DNA from: Channallabes apus
Taxonomy: Eukaryota > Chordata > Actinopteri > Siluriformes > Clariidae
Reading direction: 5' to 3'
Length of the DNA stretch: 64,000 nt
NCBI GenBank assembly: GCA_030522415.1
Contig: CM060107.1
Span: 48,762,307-48,826,306 of the forward strand
Under the pieces are notes generated by a model. That model had not been told where the DNA came from. It saw nothing but the letters and a program-made list of their open reading frames with translations, and ran no database searches. How positions within the stretch are numbered: the first letter of the stretch is position 1; each line of letters begins with the position of its first letter. This document shows positions 1-14,941 of this stretch, piece by piece. Both the position numbers and the translations under genes were made by a program.

Positions 1-248
1 TCCTCCGGGTACTCCGGTTTCCTCCCACAGTCCAAAGACATGCAGGTTAGGCTAATTGGCGTTCCTAAATTGCCCGTAGTGTGTGATTGGGTGTGTGAGT
101 GTGTGTATGTGTGTGTGCCCTGCGATGGATTGGCACCCTGTCCAGGGTGTACCCCGCCTAGTGCCCGAAGTCTCCTGGGATAGGCTCCAGGTCCCCCGCG
201 ACCCTGAACACAGGATTAAGCGGTATAGAAAATGAATGAATGAATGAA
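1..248 (+). repeat. tRNA-derived SINE family A, 5' cut by window start
   Basis: Contains the family body (CCTCCCACAGTCCAAAGAC, CTGGGATAGGCTCCAGG, GGATTAAGCGGTATAGAAAA) and the (ATGA)n tail. The tRNA-like head lies outside the window. Confidence 0.8.
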
Positions 249-1535
249 AGGATTCTTATTAACTCCAAGTATAAATCAGATGTTCATGATTGCATGCTCC
301 TGGGATAGTCATGGTCTACAAGGAGCTGACAAAACATCTGTGAAAAGCTGAAATATCCAGAGCATCGGATGTATCGTGAAGACTTTAATGAATACGTGGT
401 GATAGAGGGACATTGAATCTTTAAATACGTCAGGGTTTAACCTCCCAAGTGACCTAAAGAAACCTAAAGAGAAGTTCTGGGCGCTATTGGAACTCCTTAT
501 TAGGAAGGGTGGAAAGAAGGAAGCAACTTGATATCTGAGGTATAAAGTCAACACAAATTATTAAACGCCTCCATACTGACTGAGAAGCATGGTGATGTTA
601 GCATCATGCTTCTTTATATCCATATATGTAAGATAAAGATTAGGAAGACTTAAATTTATGACCTACTTCTCTTTTTTTTATTGCTTTCAAGGTCACATTA
701 ACCATTGCAAACTCCCTGACATTTTTTATTTGATCTTTATTCCTGTCTTTATATGACATCAACATCTGAAACCTGCAGAGTGCTTTTCCTACCCATCGTA
801 ATACCTTGACGAATCAGTTTTCATTTGTATGTCCATATGAATTACGCACGAATGATAAACGATGTCCCTGGTCATGGCTGGCGTTCTCATCACTAAAGAA
901 TATATGTATGAAACATCAAGGTCTGTTGTCCATCGCAAAACCTGATTCAACCGGTCAGCTACAGGTACCAGCTGACTTGTGCTATTCATAAAACCGTCAG
1001 TCAGAATCAAATCCCGCTGAGCTTCAAGTGTACAGTTTATTACCCTGACATAGCTGTGATTCCAAACAGAGACCTGCTGTTTTTCAATCCCAAGAGATCC
1101 GCATCGGTTTTGAGTCACTGGCTCGTTTTCAGAGACAGATACCGTTTTAAATCCTTCTAATGATTATAGCAGCTATGAACGTTTTTTGTTTCTTTCTATT
1201 TAAATGGAATTTTGAATGTTTTTCCCCATGCCTAACCCGCAGATAGTGAGCATGTGCGAGCATGTACGTTTGTGGACACGTTTGTGGCCAGATGATGACT
1301 GAGAATGTTTTTCACCTAGCGTCTCTACAATTAAGCATCAGCGTTTTCAGAACGGTTGATTGAGAGAAACACACTCAAGGATGTTAGAGGTCGAAATGAC
1401 AGAAGGCAAAACCATGAAACACTGTGCGTCTTATTTTGCTGTTTCATACATACAGAAAAAAAGACGGGATGAGTAGCTCAAAACTAATCGGTTGTCATCA
1501 TCATCATCATCTTTAAAATGAGTAACTTACAAACA
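249..1535 (+). other. hmcn1 intron, 5' unassigned part
   Basis: No hmcn1 exon was found before 2032. The stretch is AT-rich and includes a 109-residue minus-strand open frame (789-1118) without a match I recognise and a short CAT run near 1497-1510. Confidence 0.4.
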
Positions 1536-1539
1536 TTCT

Positions 1540-1947
1540 TTTTTTTATTATTATTATAATTTTTTGGGTTTTTCCAATTTTCCAATTCCTCCCCGTCACT
1601 AGGGGGCTCCACATTAAGGCTACCACTACCACTCAGTCGGGAGAGCGAAGACTATCCTATGTTTCCTCCGAACCGCATGACGTCAGCCGACCGCATCTTT
1701 TCGAACTGCTTGCTCTCGCACCATTAGGGGCGGAGTAACACACCCGGAGGAAAGCGCTAGCCGCTCCTTCCACGTGCGCGAGCACGTGTTAGCACAAGTA
1801 CCTCTCATCCTTCCCCCCTGAGAGAGCTCGGCCAATCAGCTCTCTCTATGCCTCCGGCTGTGAGAGGAAAACAGCATCACCCGGGGTTCGAACCAGCGAT
1901 CTCCGGATGATAGGGCGAGCGCGTTACCACTGCGCCACTCGGAGGCT
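1540..1947 (-). repeat. tRNA-headed SINE family B
   Basis: On the minus strand it starts GCCTCCGAGTGGCGCAGTGG, with an A-box-like TGGCGCAGTGG and a B box GGTTCGAAC, then a body of about 300 bp and an A-rich (AAT)n tail near 1540-1560. It ends 84 bp before the first Ig exon. It is not a functional tRNA gene: the body continues without a closed acceptor stem. Confidence 0.65.
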
Positions 1948-2031
1948 AACTTACAAACTTTCAATTGCAAATTTTTTATTTCGACAAAGGTTAGTGTAGC
2001 TGTCATTATTTTGACTGATTTCCTCCCCCAG

Positions 2032-2304
2032 TGCCTCCTCGTATCCTGCCGGGTCCACGTGTGATGAAGGTCCAGGTGGAGCATTCCATAGACCTGCCCT
2101 GTGTGGCCCAGGGAGTCCCCCAACCCTCAGTGAGCTGGAAGAAGCACAACACCACCCTGGTGGCCGACGGGACTCAATACAGTCTCTCCCCAGATGGAAC
2201 GCTGACTGTCCTACAGGTGGCGCTAACGGACGAGGGAGTTTACACTTGCGTGGCCAGCAATGTGGCAGGACAGGATGAGGCCAGTATCCAGCTGCAGGTA
2301 CAAG
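2032..2304 (+). CDS. hmcn1: hmcn1 exon: Ig w1 (single exon)
   Basis: The acceptor is ...ccccag before 2032 and the donor is GTGAGG after 2304. The whole I-set domain is in one phase 1-1 exon: LPCVAQG (first Cys), core Trp in SWKK, and YTCVASN (second Cys). It is the first exon visible in the window. Confidence 0.92.
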
Positions 2305-4458
2305 GTGAGGTGCCCAGTGAAACTACTGGGAAAAGGGAAGCTTGGATAACAACTGACTACATGACTTTAGTGGACATTGGTAATGATAGTGAAAACAGTA
2401 TATGTACTGGGGGTGTTCAAGTCAAACCGGGACTTATGATTGTGCAGAATAACACGACACATTTATGTAAGTAAAAACTCCCTGATCTTTTGCTACACTA
2501 ATGGACTTATCCCAGTGTTTCACTAGTACTTCGATACCATCAAGGCCAGAGCCTTGACCCGTCTGTAACACTGGCCTCCCAGGAACTCCTTTAATGGCCC
2601 AAACATGGGAATGACTTGGAGTGAGGTCAGGACTGTACGGGAAATGTGGCAATAACTCCCAGCCGCATCTCTTCTGCAAATTGAGTTATTCGTCGATTTT
2701 CAGGGATCAGGTGTATCACTCACTGAATGTTCATGGGAACGTCTGCAGTGGGCTTCAATCCACCTTGGCCAGGGTTGGACATGCGGACATTCAGCTGTTT
2801 TACTGCAGCTAAACGTCTCATCACTGTACTGCTCTTAATTTCATCACAAGTTCCGGGTTTGCCTTGAATGCCCCTCGTATTTATCATTATAGATAAGAGC
2901 ACTTATGTATAGCTGTCACACCACCATATATGACTATAAGACATCAACCAGTGACTGTGTGTATCTTCATTGCGTGAGATGGAACTTGAGAAATTATTAT
3001 AATATTCTTTATATTATAGCAGAGCTAACATTGTTGTGCACATTACTCTGGTTTGGTCCGATAGTGCCCCCTGTAGTGGAGGTCTCCGAACCCCCTTTCA
3101 ACAGTCCGCTTCAAGAGAGAGTTGCAAACCAGCGCATCGCATTTCCCTGCCCCGCCAAAGGTAACCTAGCGTCTTGTACACTTCAGCAGAGCATAGAGCT
3201 GGCTGCTTGGAGTGCTCTGCTTTACAGTACGTTCTGTGATCACGCAGGTTTTCCTCAGCCAGTAATTAAGTGGTTTAGGAACAGTCAGGAGCTGACAGGG
3301 AACGAACCCGGGGTGTCTATCTTGGAGGACGGCACCCTGCTCATCCTGGCCTCGGTGTCACCTCTGGACAATGGAGAATACACCTGCACAGCCGCTAACG
3401 ACGCCGGTAGAACAGAGAAGAAGTACCAACTCAAAGTTAACGGTAAATACCATGTTAGTCATTATGGAGTCAATAGGACATATAAGAAGTTGATCATAGA
3501 AATAAATCATTACATAGGGATTGAGCTTAAGTTGAGAATCATATTACAGTAAATACATTAACCTGTTCTGGAAAGCTGTAAAGACATCTGTTTCCCTCCT
3601 GCTTTTCAGTGCCCCCTGATGTGCGCGATGGCAGCCTGCCATCAAACGTCTCAGTGGTGATGAACCAACCCGCCAGTTTGGTGTGTGATGTCACCGGCAC
3701 ACCTCCACCAGTTATCACATGGTTTAAAGATGGCGTACTGGTGCGTAGCCTTTCACCATTCACTCATATAAAGAATAAGAAGCCTCATGCTGCAATATAC
3801 ATAGTCTATAAACTGTGACATTGCTTTAGTAAAATAAGTAATAAAGGGGTGCAATGTGGCCCGATGCAACACATGAAGAAGTTGGTCGAAATCTAATAGA
3901 AGTGTTGGTGGCGTAGTGGTTAGCACTGTCGCCTTGCACCTCCAGGGACTGGGTTTGAATCCCATCTCAGGGTCTGTGTGCTTGGAGTTTGTACATGGAT
4001 GTTCTCCCCATGCTGGTGGATTTCTTTCGGGTACTCAGGTTTCCTCCCACAGTCCAAAGACATGCAGATTAGACGAATTGGGGTTCCCAAATTGCCCCTA
4101 GTGTGCAATTTAATGTGCATGTGAATGCTGCCCGGAGGTCCTACCTTGGTTGTGAAATTGGGAATAAATGCAATGATCACCACTGGACTCGATGGTCCCT
4201 GGTTGGACTACTGAGGTTCCTTACATCTCTTACCTTTTTCGGGCCCTTGCACTGTGAAGAGTGTTGCTTCTCTTCCGGGAGCTTTTTAGTGCATTCAACA
4301 TCATAATAATCAGAAATTCAACATAGAAGTGGAAGAGTGAAGACACTGCAAATGTCAGATGTCAGACTCAATGATCAAGAAGGCAATCCTCTAAAGCAGT
4401 ATAAACCTGAGACTCACATCATTGAGTGACGATATGGAAAACTAAAGCATCAGGTAGA

Positions 4459-4491
<33 letters not shown>

Positions 4492-7400
4492 AGATGAACA
4501 CCAAACTCAGAATTTCATTGCAAAAGATGAAAATATAATATAATCACATGTTCAATCTTGTGCTATGGTTTATTTAGGTGGTTTCCAGCAGTAATGTGCA
4601 GATCCTGCAGAGAGGGAAGATGCTAAGATTGCTCAAGGCTGGTACAGCAGACTCAGGCCACTACACATGCAAAGCCATCAATGTCGCAGGAAATACAGAG
4701 AAGGATTTTCATCTAGATGTTCTGGGTGAGTCTGTGTACTCTAGTGTGAAAAAGTAGGTTTTTGAAATTGATGAAATGCCGTTGGTACACTGGCCAGATG
4801 TTCAAACACTTGTTACCTTTGAATAATGAAATAATGTAGTATAGCGCCAAACATTTTAAATAATCAGCACTAATATTGTAGAGATTGAAAATCGCAATGT
4901 ACTGCATATGAGCTCATTAATTATCAGCCTGTACATGAACCTAGATAATAAGCTTTGCTTGTTTCTGTGCCAGTTCCTCCTAGTATTATAGGAAGCGGTG
5001 GGTCACGTGACCTCCACGGTCTTCTGAATCAGGAGATCAACTTGGAGTGCAAAGTCAAAGGTGTACCCTTTCCCACAATCCAGTGGTACAAAGACAGGAA
5101 GTGAGTTGTCTCATCAAATTCCTGTAAATGTCTTATTGCAATGTTTCGGTCGAACCGCCCAACCCAGCCCCAACCCTGCGCTCTTTTGTCTTCTCTGACT
5201 TTTCCTTCTTTGCTTTAGGCTGTTGTTTCTGGGAGATCCCAACATCGAAGTGCTGGATGATGGCCAGGTGTTAAAAATAAGGAGCGCCCGATTAGGAGAT
5301 CAGGCGCGCTACCAGTGTGGCGTCACCAACTCTGCAGGGAAGCAGTCCAGAGACTTTAACCTCAGTGTCTACGGTTTGTGGTTTTCACTCTCTCTCTCTA
5401 AAAAAAAACTCATCAAAGAGATCTATTATTCAGTCAGTAATGCATTAAACACTTAGATGCAGGACAGCGTGTAAATGAGCTCATGGAAGCCGCAATTGGT
5501 TAGTGATAGGGCAGAGTGAATAACGGGTTTCCTCCCACCCTGAGTGCACGGCCAATTTGGCTCCTTCGGCTCCCCAAAACGAATAGCTGTGGCCAACTAA
5601 TGGAACAATGAAATTGATCAATTATCTAACATGAATCTGTTTGCAATTTTGCCTGTTTAAAGGTTAAGAGGAGGAATGAGGCCACAGATCACTAGGGGTT
5701 GGCATTTAAGGGGTGTTTCAGCCATAAATGCTAACATGGATGAGAGTGAATGGTTTTTCAGTTTACTATTAACTGAAGATAACCAATGCTGGGCCAAACA
5801 AATGCTAATTCATTCTGATCTTCTCTTTTCCTCATAGTACCACCCAGTATAAAGGGAGGGAACGTGACCTCAGAGGTAACGGCTCTTCTGCATAACCCAG
5901 TCACTCTGGAGTGTGAGGTGCGCGGTGTGCCCCTCCCCGCCATCACCTGGTATAAGAACGGCGAGGAAATTCTGTCCAGCCGGCAGACGCAGTATGTAGA
6001 CCGCGGTCACTTCCTAAAGATCTCTCGAGTGCAGGTCTCAGACGGCGGACACTACATCTGCAGGGTCACCAGCGTGGCTGGAACGGCTGACAAGGCTTAT
6101 GAGCTGGATGTCTACGGTAAGCTTTTGCTTTATTTTCTGTTTCTGTACGAACATATTTTCATCACATATCTTGACATCCATTCCTAATTTTCATATGGAC
6201 CCATGCAGAACATAAAACAGTGAGACGTTTTTTTTTTTCCTCCTATAGTTCCTCCCTCCATTTCTGGAGGTGTAGATGGCCCGTTGGACAGGACAGTAGC
6301 AGTCGGTAAAACCCTGGTGCTGGAGTGCGATGCAGCTGGTCATCCTCCGCCCTCGCTCACCTGGATAAAGGACGGATCTCCTGTTAAAGCTGGAGAAAAC
6401 CTGCGGATTCTCGAACAGGGTCGCAAGATGGAGATCGCCAACGCACTACCTTCCGATTCGGGCCTGTATGTCTGCGTAGCAACCAGCACTGCAGGGGAGA
6501 TGGAGATCAAGTACGATGTCGGCGTTTTAGGTATGCGTTTTTTTTTTTTTTTTCATGAGAGTCTGCGCTGTCAGTCAAAAATGCACAAAAAGAGAATGAT
6601 TGGGAACATGTGTTTTAACTCTCCAGTTTTAACTGGCATCCTTAGACGCCCCCTCTTGTTCCACCCGTTTCACATCTGTCCTTCATATACTGTAAGTCAT
6701 TTGTGAAAGAATGACAGTACGTATGTATAGGAAACGCTCCCTGCTCCAGCTGGACTGTGCATTATTCTCCATCAGTCTTGGCAGGTCTGTTGTGGTGTAA
6801 TTTTTCATCTGAGGCATTACATCACTTTCCAGAAATCAGCTCTAAGAGTCAAAGCCGGTGTTTCTTAGATTTGACCTCGTCACTACAGTGCATGTTTGAG
6901 CGAAAACGGATATGAAGCTTATGTCCATAATGTAGGCCGAATGTTAATGACCTGTCTGATTTTTTATTTATTTTTTTACCGTTTCCGACCCTTTATTTAC
7001 ACGTCAATCCCGGACATTTCGTTGTGCAGAATAACAGAACGCAGTTACACTTATGCACTTATCCCAGAATTTCACTTGATGCTTAAATACCATCAAGGTA
7101 GAGAGTTTTCATTGGATTGCCTGCTTTACGCTGGCCTCCCAGGAACACCTTTAATCGGACAAACATATGGAAATGACTCTCAGCCGAGTTCCTGTAATCT
7201 GTCTGGAGGTGTTGGTGAAGGATTGTGTGTACAGTTCTCGTAGACAGATTTGGGGAGGATGATGAGCCTTGCTGAATGTTCAGGGAGTGACTGCAGGATC
7301 TCCAGCCTTTTTTTTTTTTTTAAAGTTTTCCCTATTTCATTTGTTTGTGTTTTACCAAGGCTAAGAATCTCAAACTTGAACTCCAACCGTACATCACATT

Positions 7401-10400
7401 ATCATACTGACTGAGAAATAGTTTAACCCTACTGCACCCTTTTAAAGACTTTGCAGCCTGTGCACTGATTGTCAGTCCAGATTTGTGTTGCATCAATGAA
7501 GTGTGGTTGATAGAAACTGAATTGGAAGTGTACTGTACTACTGCTTAAAAGAATCTGGAAAATATCGAAACTTGAAACTAAGTTTGGGGAAATTTATTGA
7601 ACTTTTATTATTCTTTTTCTGTGTTTCAGTGCCACCCACAGTGGGCGGGGCAGATAAGGTTACGGATGCTACTGTCATCATTAATAATGTTTTTGAACTT
7701 GAGTGCCGTGCCACTGGTACTCCTACACCAACCATCACGTAAGCACACACATATATACATGCACATTTAGGGGTTGGATTGCTATTTGTATCTGCTAGTG
7801 GGATCGGATGGTTAGCACTGTCGCCTTGCACCTCCAGGGTCCGGGTTCGATTCCCGCCTTGGGTCTGTGTGCATGGGGTTTCCAAGTTCTACCCAAGTTT
7901 GGTGGGTTTCCTCTGGGTTTTCCAGTTTCCTCCCACAGTCCAAAGTCATGCGGATTGGGCGAACTGGCGTTCCGAAATGTGTGATTGAACATGTGTGTAC
8001 AGTATGTGTGTGCACCCTACATGGATTGGCACCCCGTCTAAGGTCTACTCCGCCTCCAGTATACAGGATAAAGCAGTATAGACGATGAGTGAATAAGTGT
8101 CATTTGTGAAGCTCTGAGACATCCATACAGTATACAGTCTATAAAACCCATCAATACTTTCCATTAAGTTTTTTATTCATAAACTAATGACACACATTCT
8201 CATGTGCACCAAATACCATAAAAGATCTCCGCTCATCTTTTCTCTTTGGTTCACTCTGACTTCCCTCACTAAAGGTGGCTTAAAGACGGCGAGCCAGTAA
8301 AGCAGGGAGAAGGGGTGAGAATTTTGGCGAAAGGTCATCGTCTGGTCATCTCACGTGCCCAGGTCTCAGACACGGCCCTGTTCCAGTGTGTGGCCTCGAA
8401 CGAAGCAGGAGAGCAAGAACGAGATTTTAAAGTAGCAGTCCATGGTAAGACAAGAAAAAAAGGATTGCGATGGATTTTTAACCAGGACTTTGTCGTTAAT
8501 GTCTTGTGCTAATCTTTGTGTTTTGCTTCTGCCGTCTAATGGAAAGTTTACAAGTAGAGGTAATTATACATCAAATCTATTTTCAGCGAAACCACTTTCA
8601 CAACACGATATTGTACAAAAAAATTTTTTTTATAATTTTAAGACGAAACTTCACATCATCCGAGTGCATTTTGAGTTGTGTTCTTGTATGCAGGTTAATT
8701 ATGTTTGTCTTTCTTAGTTCCACCATCGATCCGTTCTACCGGTGCTGCTGAGCGGTCAGTGGTGCTCCACAATCCCGTAAGCCTCCAGTGTGTGGTCAGC
8801 GGCGTTCCAGCTCCCAGCATTACCTGGCTCAAAGATGGGCGCCCTGTTGATGCCACTCTGGGATTGCTTAAGGTACGAGGATTCTTTTTCTTCACACAGG
8901 GTTGGATATGTTTGTATCCCCACATCTGCATAATCTGTATACGCTCTATCAGACAGTCCTCTCTCTCTCGCTCTCTCGCTCTGTAATAAAGCTGGAATCT
9001 GGAGGAAAAGTTTTACACATTAAGGAAGCCAGAGTAGAGGATGCAGGCAAATACACATGTGTGGCAACCAACGCTGCAGGGGAGGCCCAGCAGAACATTC
9101 GCCTCAGTGTGCATGGTATATATATATATATACAGTATTATAGAGATCTATAAACTATTAACAGCCGATAATTACATGTTTTTGATCTGATTGTTTCGCT
9201 TTTCCACAGAACCCCCTGTCATCCAGTTTGCTGGAGAGACTGTCAATCAAACCATCCTGGCAGGATACCAAATCCAGATGCAATGTAAAGCTACAGGAAG
9301 TCCAGTTCCAGGTTAATTATATTATATTATAGCATCAGCTGGCCTTTACGGGGTTAAAAGTAAGAAAGAAAAGTGTTCATGGTGATGGTGACGTTGGTGT
9401 TCCTGCCATCTGCAGCTATGACATGGTATAAGGACGGCCGGCCGCTGACCAGTGCAGCAGGAGTGAGCATCCTGAACCGAGGCCAAGTGCTGGAGATCGA
9501 CCGCGCTCAGGTGTCAGACGCCGGACTCTACAAGTGCGTGGCGGTCAACGTGGCCGGCACGGCGGAACTCACACTCAGCCTGCAGGTTTATGGTGGGTTT
9601 GAGATGGGTTTGGGGTGGATGAATTGTGCTGCGCATACAGTATTCACAATTTCCACTCATGGTTCTCTTCTACCCTTTCAGTGCCACCCTCCATCTCCAG
9701 TAAAGGTGGCGTGGTGACAGTGGTGGTGAATGATCCAATCAAGCTGGAGTGTGAAGCGTCAGGTCTGCCAGCGCCCAGTCTCACGTGGCTGAAAGAGGGC
9801 AGCCCAGTCTCCAGCTCCTCCAACGGCATCCAGGTGAATAAGTACACATTCCCGATATCCTTCCATAAGACTGGTTCAGGTATTGGGAATGTGGCTAAGT
9901 GATGTAACACACCAGGAAATGGAATCTCCAGAGAACGATCAGTTTTCCATGATGACTTTACAAGCCTTTAATCCTAATGGAGCTAAAATACTGTAGGCTT
10001 TGATGTCCCACCATTAAATCAGAGCTCAATGCAACAGTTTATGCATAACAGGGTTCTGCTTAGGGTTACCTCCAGGGACCACAGATTTGCGTTGTGTCAG
10101 TGATTATTTGACTCTTTCTGCGTTTGTGGGTGTGTGTGTGTGTATAGCTGTTGGCTGGAGGCAGGATGCTGTCTTTCAGGAGTGCTCAGGTGAGCGATGG
10201 AGGTCATTACACCTGTGTGGCGGTGAATGCAGGTGGAGAGCAGCAGAAAGAGTATGATCTGCATGTCTACGGTGAGCTCCTCATCCTACTCCTTCTTCTT
10301 CTTCTTTAACAGAGGTATTAATACATATAACCAGAGTGCGGATAATTTCTGACTGACCCTCATGCTTCTATGTGGCTGTTTTCGCTTTAGTACCCCCTAA

Positions 10401-13400
10401 TATCATGGGCGAAGAAGTGAACAGCACGGTCCTGATTGGCCGTTCAGTGGAGCTGCGTTGCCAGAGTGACGCCATTCCCCCGCCCACTCTAAGCTGGCGC
10501 AAAGACGGACGTCCGCTCTACAGGAGGCCGGGACTGAGCGTGTCCCAGGATGGTAGTGTACTACAGGTGTGAAACAAGCTCCTAGACTAAAAGGCTAAAA
10601 GTCACCTTATATGTAGCACGTGTTATTTCTTTAAATGTTATGTTTTGTGCTGCAGATTACGAGCGCTCAGATACAGGACACCGGCAGGTACACTTGCGAG
10701 GCCACGAACGTGGCAGGAAAAACAGAGAAATACTACAATCTTAATGTTTGGGGTAAGTCGATTTTAAAAAGTTAATGTGATTTACACACACGGTTGAGAG
10801 GTTTAGATGGCACCATGTGCTTGTATTAAAGATGATTTAATGGGGCGTCATTTAAAGTTGGTATTATGGATGCACTAACAATGATAGTCCCGCTCAGTTC
10901 CCCCGAGTATCCGTGGCTCTGATGAAGTCACTCCTCTGACGGTGACAGTGGGCAGTCTCATCACTCTGGTCTGTGAGTCGAGTGGGATCCCTCCTCCAAG
11001 TCTAACGTGGAAGAAAAATGGTAAGATCATCATCATCATAATCATCATCATCGTATTATGCAAATCATTTACATACTGTATGTGTTCATCTACTGTAGGT
11101 TCAGAACTAGAGGCGGATTCACGTGTGCGCGTGTTGTCCGGAGGACGTCAGCTGCAGATCACCAGTGCGGAGAGGACCGATGCGGCATCCTACACCTGCC
11201 AAGCCTCCAGCGTCACCGGCACTGCTGTCAAGGAGTACACCCTGCAAATCTATGGTACCTTCTGACCTGCACAACAATAGACTGAACAGACTACTCATAA
11301 TCAGGAGTACACGTCCACATTGCTTTCATTTCCCTTTCCCTTAGTTCGTCCCACCATCAGCCCATCAGGCAGTGGGAAAGGTGACGTGACGGTGGTGCGG
11401 GGAGGAGACGTCACCCTGCAGTGCGAGGCTGACGGCGTGCCCAGACCTGCCATCACCTGGTTGAAAGATGGCAGACCTTTGGGAACCGGCTCTGGGGTTC
11501 AGATCCTCAGCGATGGCCGACTCCTCCGCATCAGAGACGCTCAGGTGGTCCACACTGGACGGTACACCTGCATCGCTGTCAATGTGGCCGGACAGGATGA
11601 GAGCAAACATGACGTCACTGTTCATGGTGAGAAGAACAAGCAGTAGTAATTCCCTAGAAGCACAGACAAACCACATGTTCTGTAGCCATCCATCCATCTA
11701 GGAACCCCTGTAGTCCAACTAGGGCCCGCGGAGACCAGTGGTGATTACCATTGTATTTTTACCATGATCATGGTACAACCTCCATTCAGCATTTGAACAC
11801 ATATTCACACACTAGGGGCATTTTGGGAACGCCAGTTAGCTTAACCTGCGTGGCTTTGGACTGTGGGAGGAAACCGGAGAACCTAGAGGAAGGCCACCAG
11901 GCACATGAAGAACATTCAAACTCCATGCACACAAGGCGGGAATTGAACCTGGACCTTGGAGATGCAAGGCGACAGTGCTATGTTGTGTATCACGTGATTA
12001 AAAAAAAAGATTTGTAGAAAAACTGCACTTTTTTTTTACATTTATAGTTATAGTTTTAAATTCTTAGATTTATTCTTGCTTTGCAGCAAGTTCCAAGTAA
12101 CCGTCGTTTAATCTGTTTGCTTTACCTACAGTATACATGCACTGATTAACTATATCAGACTCATTACTGTATTTTCTTTCTTTGTATATGTGTGTTTGTA
12201 GTTCCGGCAAGCATTAGCGGGAACACACACGGGACCGAGAACATAACCGTGGTCGTGAGGAATCCAGTGGCCCTCGTGTGCGAAGCGTCTGGCATCCCCC
12301 TACCTGTCATAACCTGGATGAAAGATGGCCGTCCGATCAGCATGTCCGGCTCTGTCCGGATCATCTCAGGTATCAGTTTCTCAGCGTCTACTTCTTTTAA
12401 GCTCATTTGTGGCGTCCATGTGCTAGTTCTCAGTCAGAGGCGGGCCAGACACTATAAATCATACATCACATCTTGGAACGAGAGTGTCTTTACACGAGGC
12501 CAAATTCAACAGTATAAAAAAGAGCACCGAAAAGACAAACAGTGGTGCAGGAGTTATTATGTTTGGAACAGGTAGGAAATCTGCAATCAAGGCTCTGTGT
12601 TGATCCAGACATCCGCACAGATGCAGACAGTCAGGCTTCAAAGCCCTGGACTATACAGTATATACGCAGACACATCACATGAGCTTTGCTGAGCTTGTGT
12701 TCTCAGCTGATCCCCCTTTAAGCTGATAATTGCTCATTTTAAAGTGAGAGTGATTAGGTCGAGCTGCTTGTTTAAACAGCTGTCTTATCAACCTCGTCCA
12801 TATTCCATGACACAATCAGGACTGATGATTGTTTTTCCGAGACAGAATGAAACAGGGCGTGACTAAGTCCTGTTAAAAGAATTTATTCAACTGAGACATA
12901 CCTTAAAGATTTGGGGTAAATTTGCCAGTGCCATGGGAATCCACTGTCCAGTGCCGGTCTCAAGCCCAGGTACAATGGGAGGGTTGCGTCAGGAAGGGCA
13001 TCTGGTGTAAAACCCGTGCCGAGTTGTTGTGCCGATCGGATGGTTCGCTGTGGCGACCCCTCAACGGGAGCCGCCAAAAGACCAACATCATGCCAATATT
13101 TGAAGTTGTCTTTTTTTTAAGGCAATGTAATTGAACAACATGCATCTTAAATAGAAGAAAAGTTTTAATCATTTATGGCTTTCTGAAATCAAAATGCATT
13201 CACCCACTCAGGTCATTAATATAGTGTTGCTAAGAGAGTGGTGAAAATGTCTTTTAATTAGCAAAAAAAGACACTCTTGTCAACACTGAATTAATGATCT
13301 GGCCCAAGACCTCTGAACTTCCTGTTAATACTGATGAGTGACTACAGCTGGTAGCTCCTCTGTGCAACATCAAAAATGTTTGTTTGACATCAATCAATGG

Positions 13401-14909
13401 ATTAACCAACACACAGTACAATGGAGAGGTTCAAGGAGCTTAGTTCAGCTGAGAAAGAGTATGTTAGAGTTACACCAAAGTGGTATAGACAATGAGTGAG
13501 TGAGATTCCAAGATTGGTTCTCACAATTATACCTAAGTCTAGCCACTTTGTCAAGAAGACCCAAACTGTCACCCTCAGTTGAGAGGAAACTGGTTCAGAT
13601 GATCAGAAACAACCGAGGAACCAGCAAGGCACTGACTCGCCCTGATTTTAACATCACTGTGGAATGAACGGCTACCAACCAAGGAAGAATCCCCTGGTCC
13701 AAAACCCCCAATAAAGCTTGACTAAAGTTCGCAGAGGCAAGTTTTCACCAGAGCTATATTCAGAGAAATAAAGGTGAGGCATTCAACCCCAAGAACACTG
13801 TACCTGTACCAGTATGTGTTAAGCATGGTGGTGGTAGCATCATGCTTTGGGGCTGTTTTGCTGCCAGTGGAAATGGTGCATGGTGCAAAGTGGAGGGAAT
13901 AATAAAGAAGGAGAAGAAGAACCTCAGATCTTTTCAGCAGAACCTTCAATCATCAGCTTGACGGTTGAAATTTGGACAAAAATTGATTGTTCCAAGAAGG
14001 TATTGACCCAAAATACACATCAAATCTGGTTTTGGAATGGATAAAGCAGGCTAATGTTTAGCTTTTGGAGCCTTCACTCTAATGAAAATGGAAACTAACC
14101 ATAATATCAAATTTAATCTAACACTAACAACTACTCAAATATGCAAGCCAAGAACTTGTTTCTCTGAGAAATGTTACTAAGCATCATCTATAATCTTTAA
14201 AATAATGTAGTATAGATGCTGGAATGACTCTTATGCCATTGTCGAAGGACAGGAGATGACATGTTTGGTTTTGACTCAGGTGGGCGGAGTCTGCGTTTGA
14301 TGCATGCCACGGCGGAGGATGCTGGAAGGTACAGCTGTATTGCATCCAACACTGCTGGAGAAGACAGGAAGAACTTTGACCTGGATGTATTGGGTAACAG
14401 TACACACCGCATGTCTAGTACCTTTACTTGGAAGACACCAAGTTAAAAAAAAAAACATAATTTTGCACCCTTTTAAAAAACTTCCTCTGTTTCTTTCTCA
14501 TCAGTTCCTCCACGCATTGTGAATGAGGGTGGGATACAGGATGTGAGGGTAAAGGAGGGACAAAACATCACCCTGAGCTGTGAGGTCACCGGTATGTCAT
14601 ACTCACACACCAAGCTACACATACTGTACACAGACACCATTTTTAACGTACATATTCACCCTTAGAAGTGCTGAAGATCTGATATTTAATAACTTTGGTA
14701 CTTTGCGTAGGGAACCCCGTGCCTGAGATCACCTGGTTAAAGGACGGACAGCCGGAGTTGGGCAAAGAGCGGTTGGAAGTGATGTCACACGGGCGCTTCC
14801 TTCATATAAACAACGCACAAGTGCTCGACACGGGCAGGTACAGCTGTCTGGCCTCCAACAGTGCCGGAGACAGGAGCGCACACTACAATCTCAACGTCCT
14901 GGGTATGTC

Positions 14910-14941
<32 letters not shown>

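Noticed and set aside
1870..1947. tRNA gene on the minus strand
   Set aside because: A- and B-box-like motifs are present, but the sequence runs on into a long SINE body without a closed acceptor stem.
7538..8015. Several overlapping open frames on both strands
   Set aside because: They are antisense or out-of-frame readings of a SINE and of hmcn1 exons.
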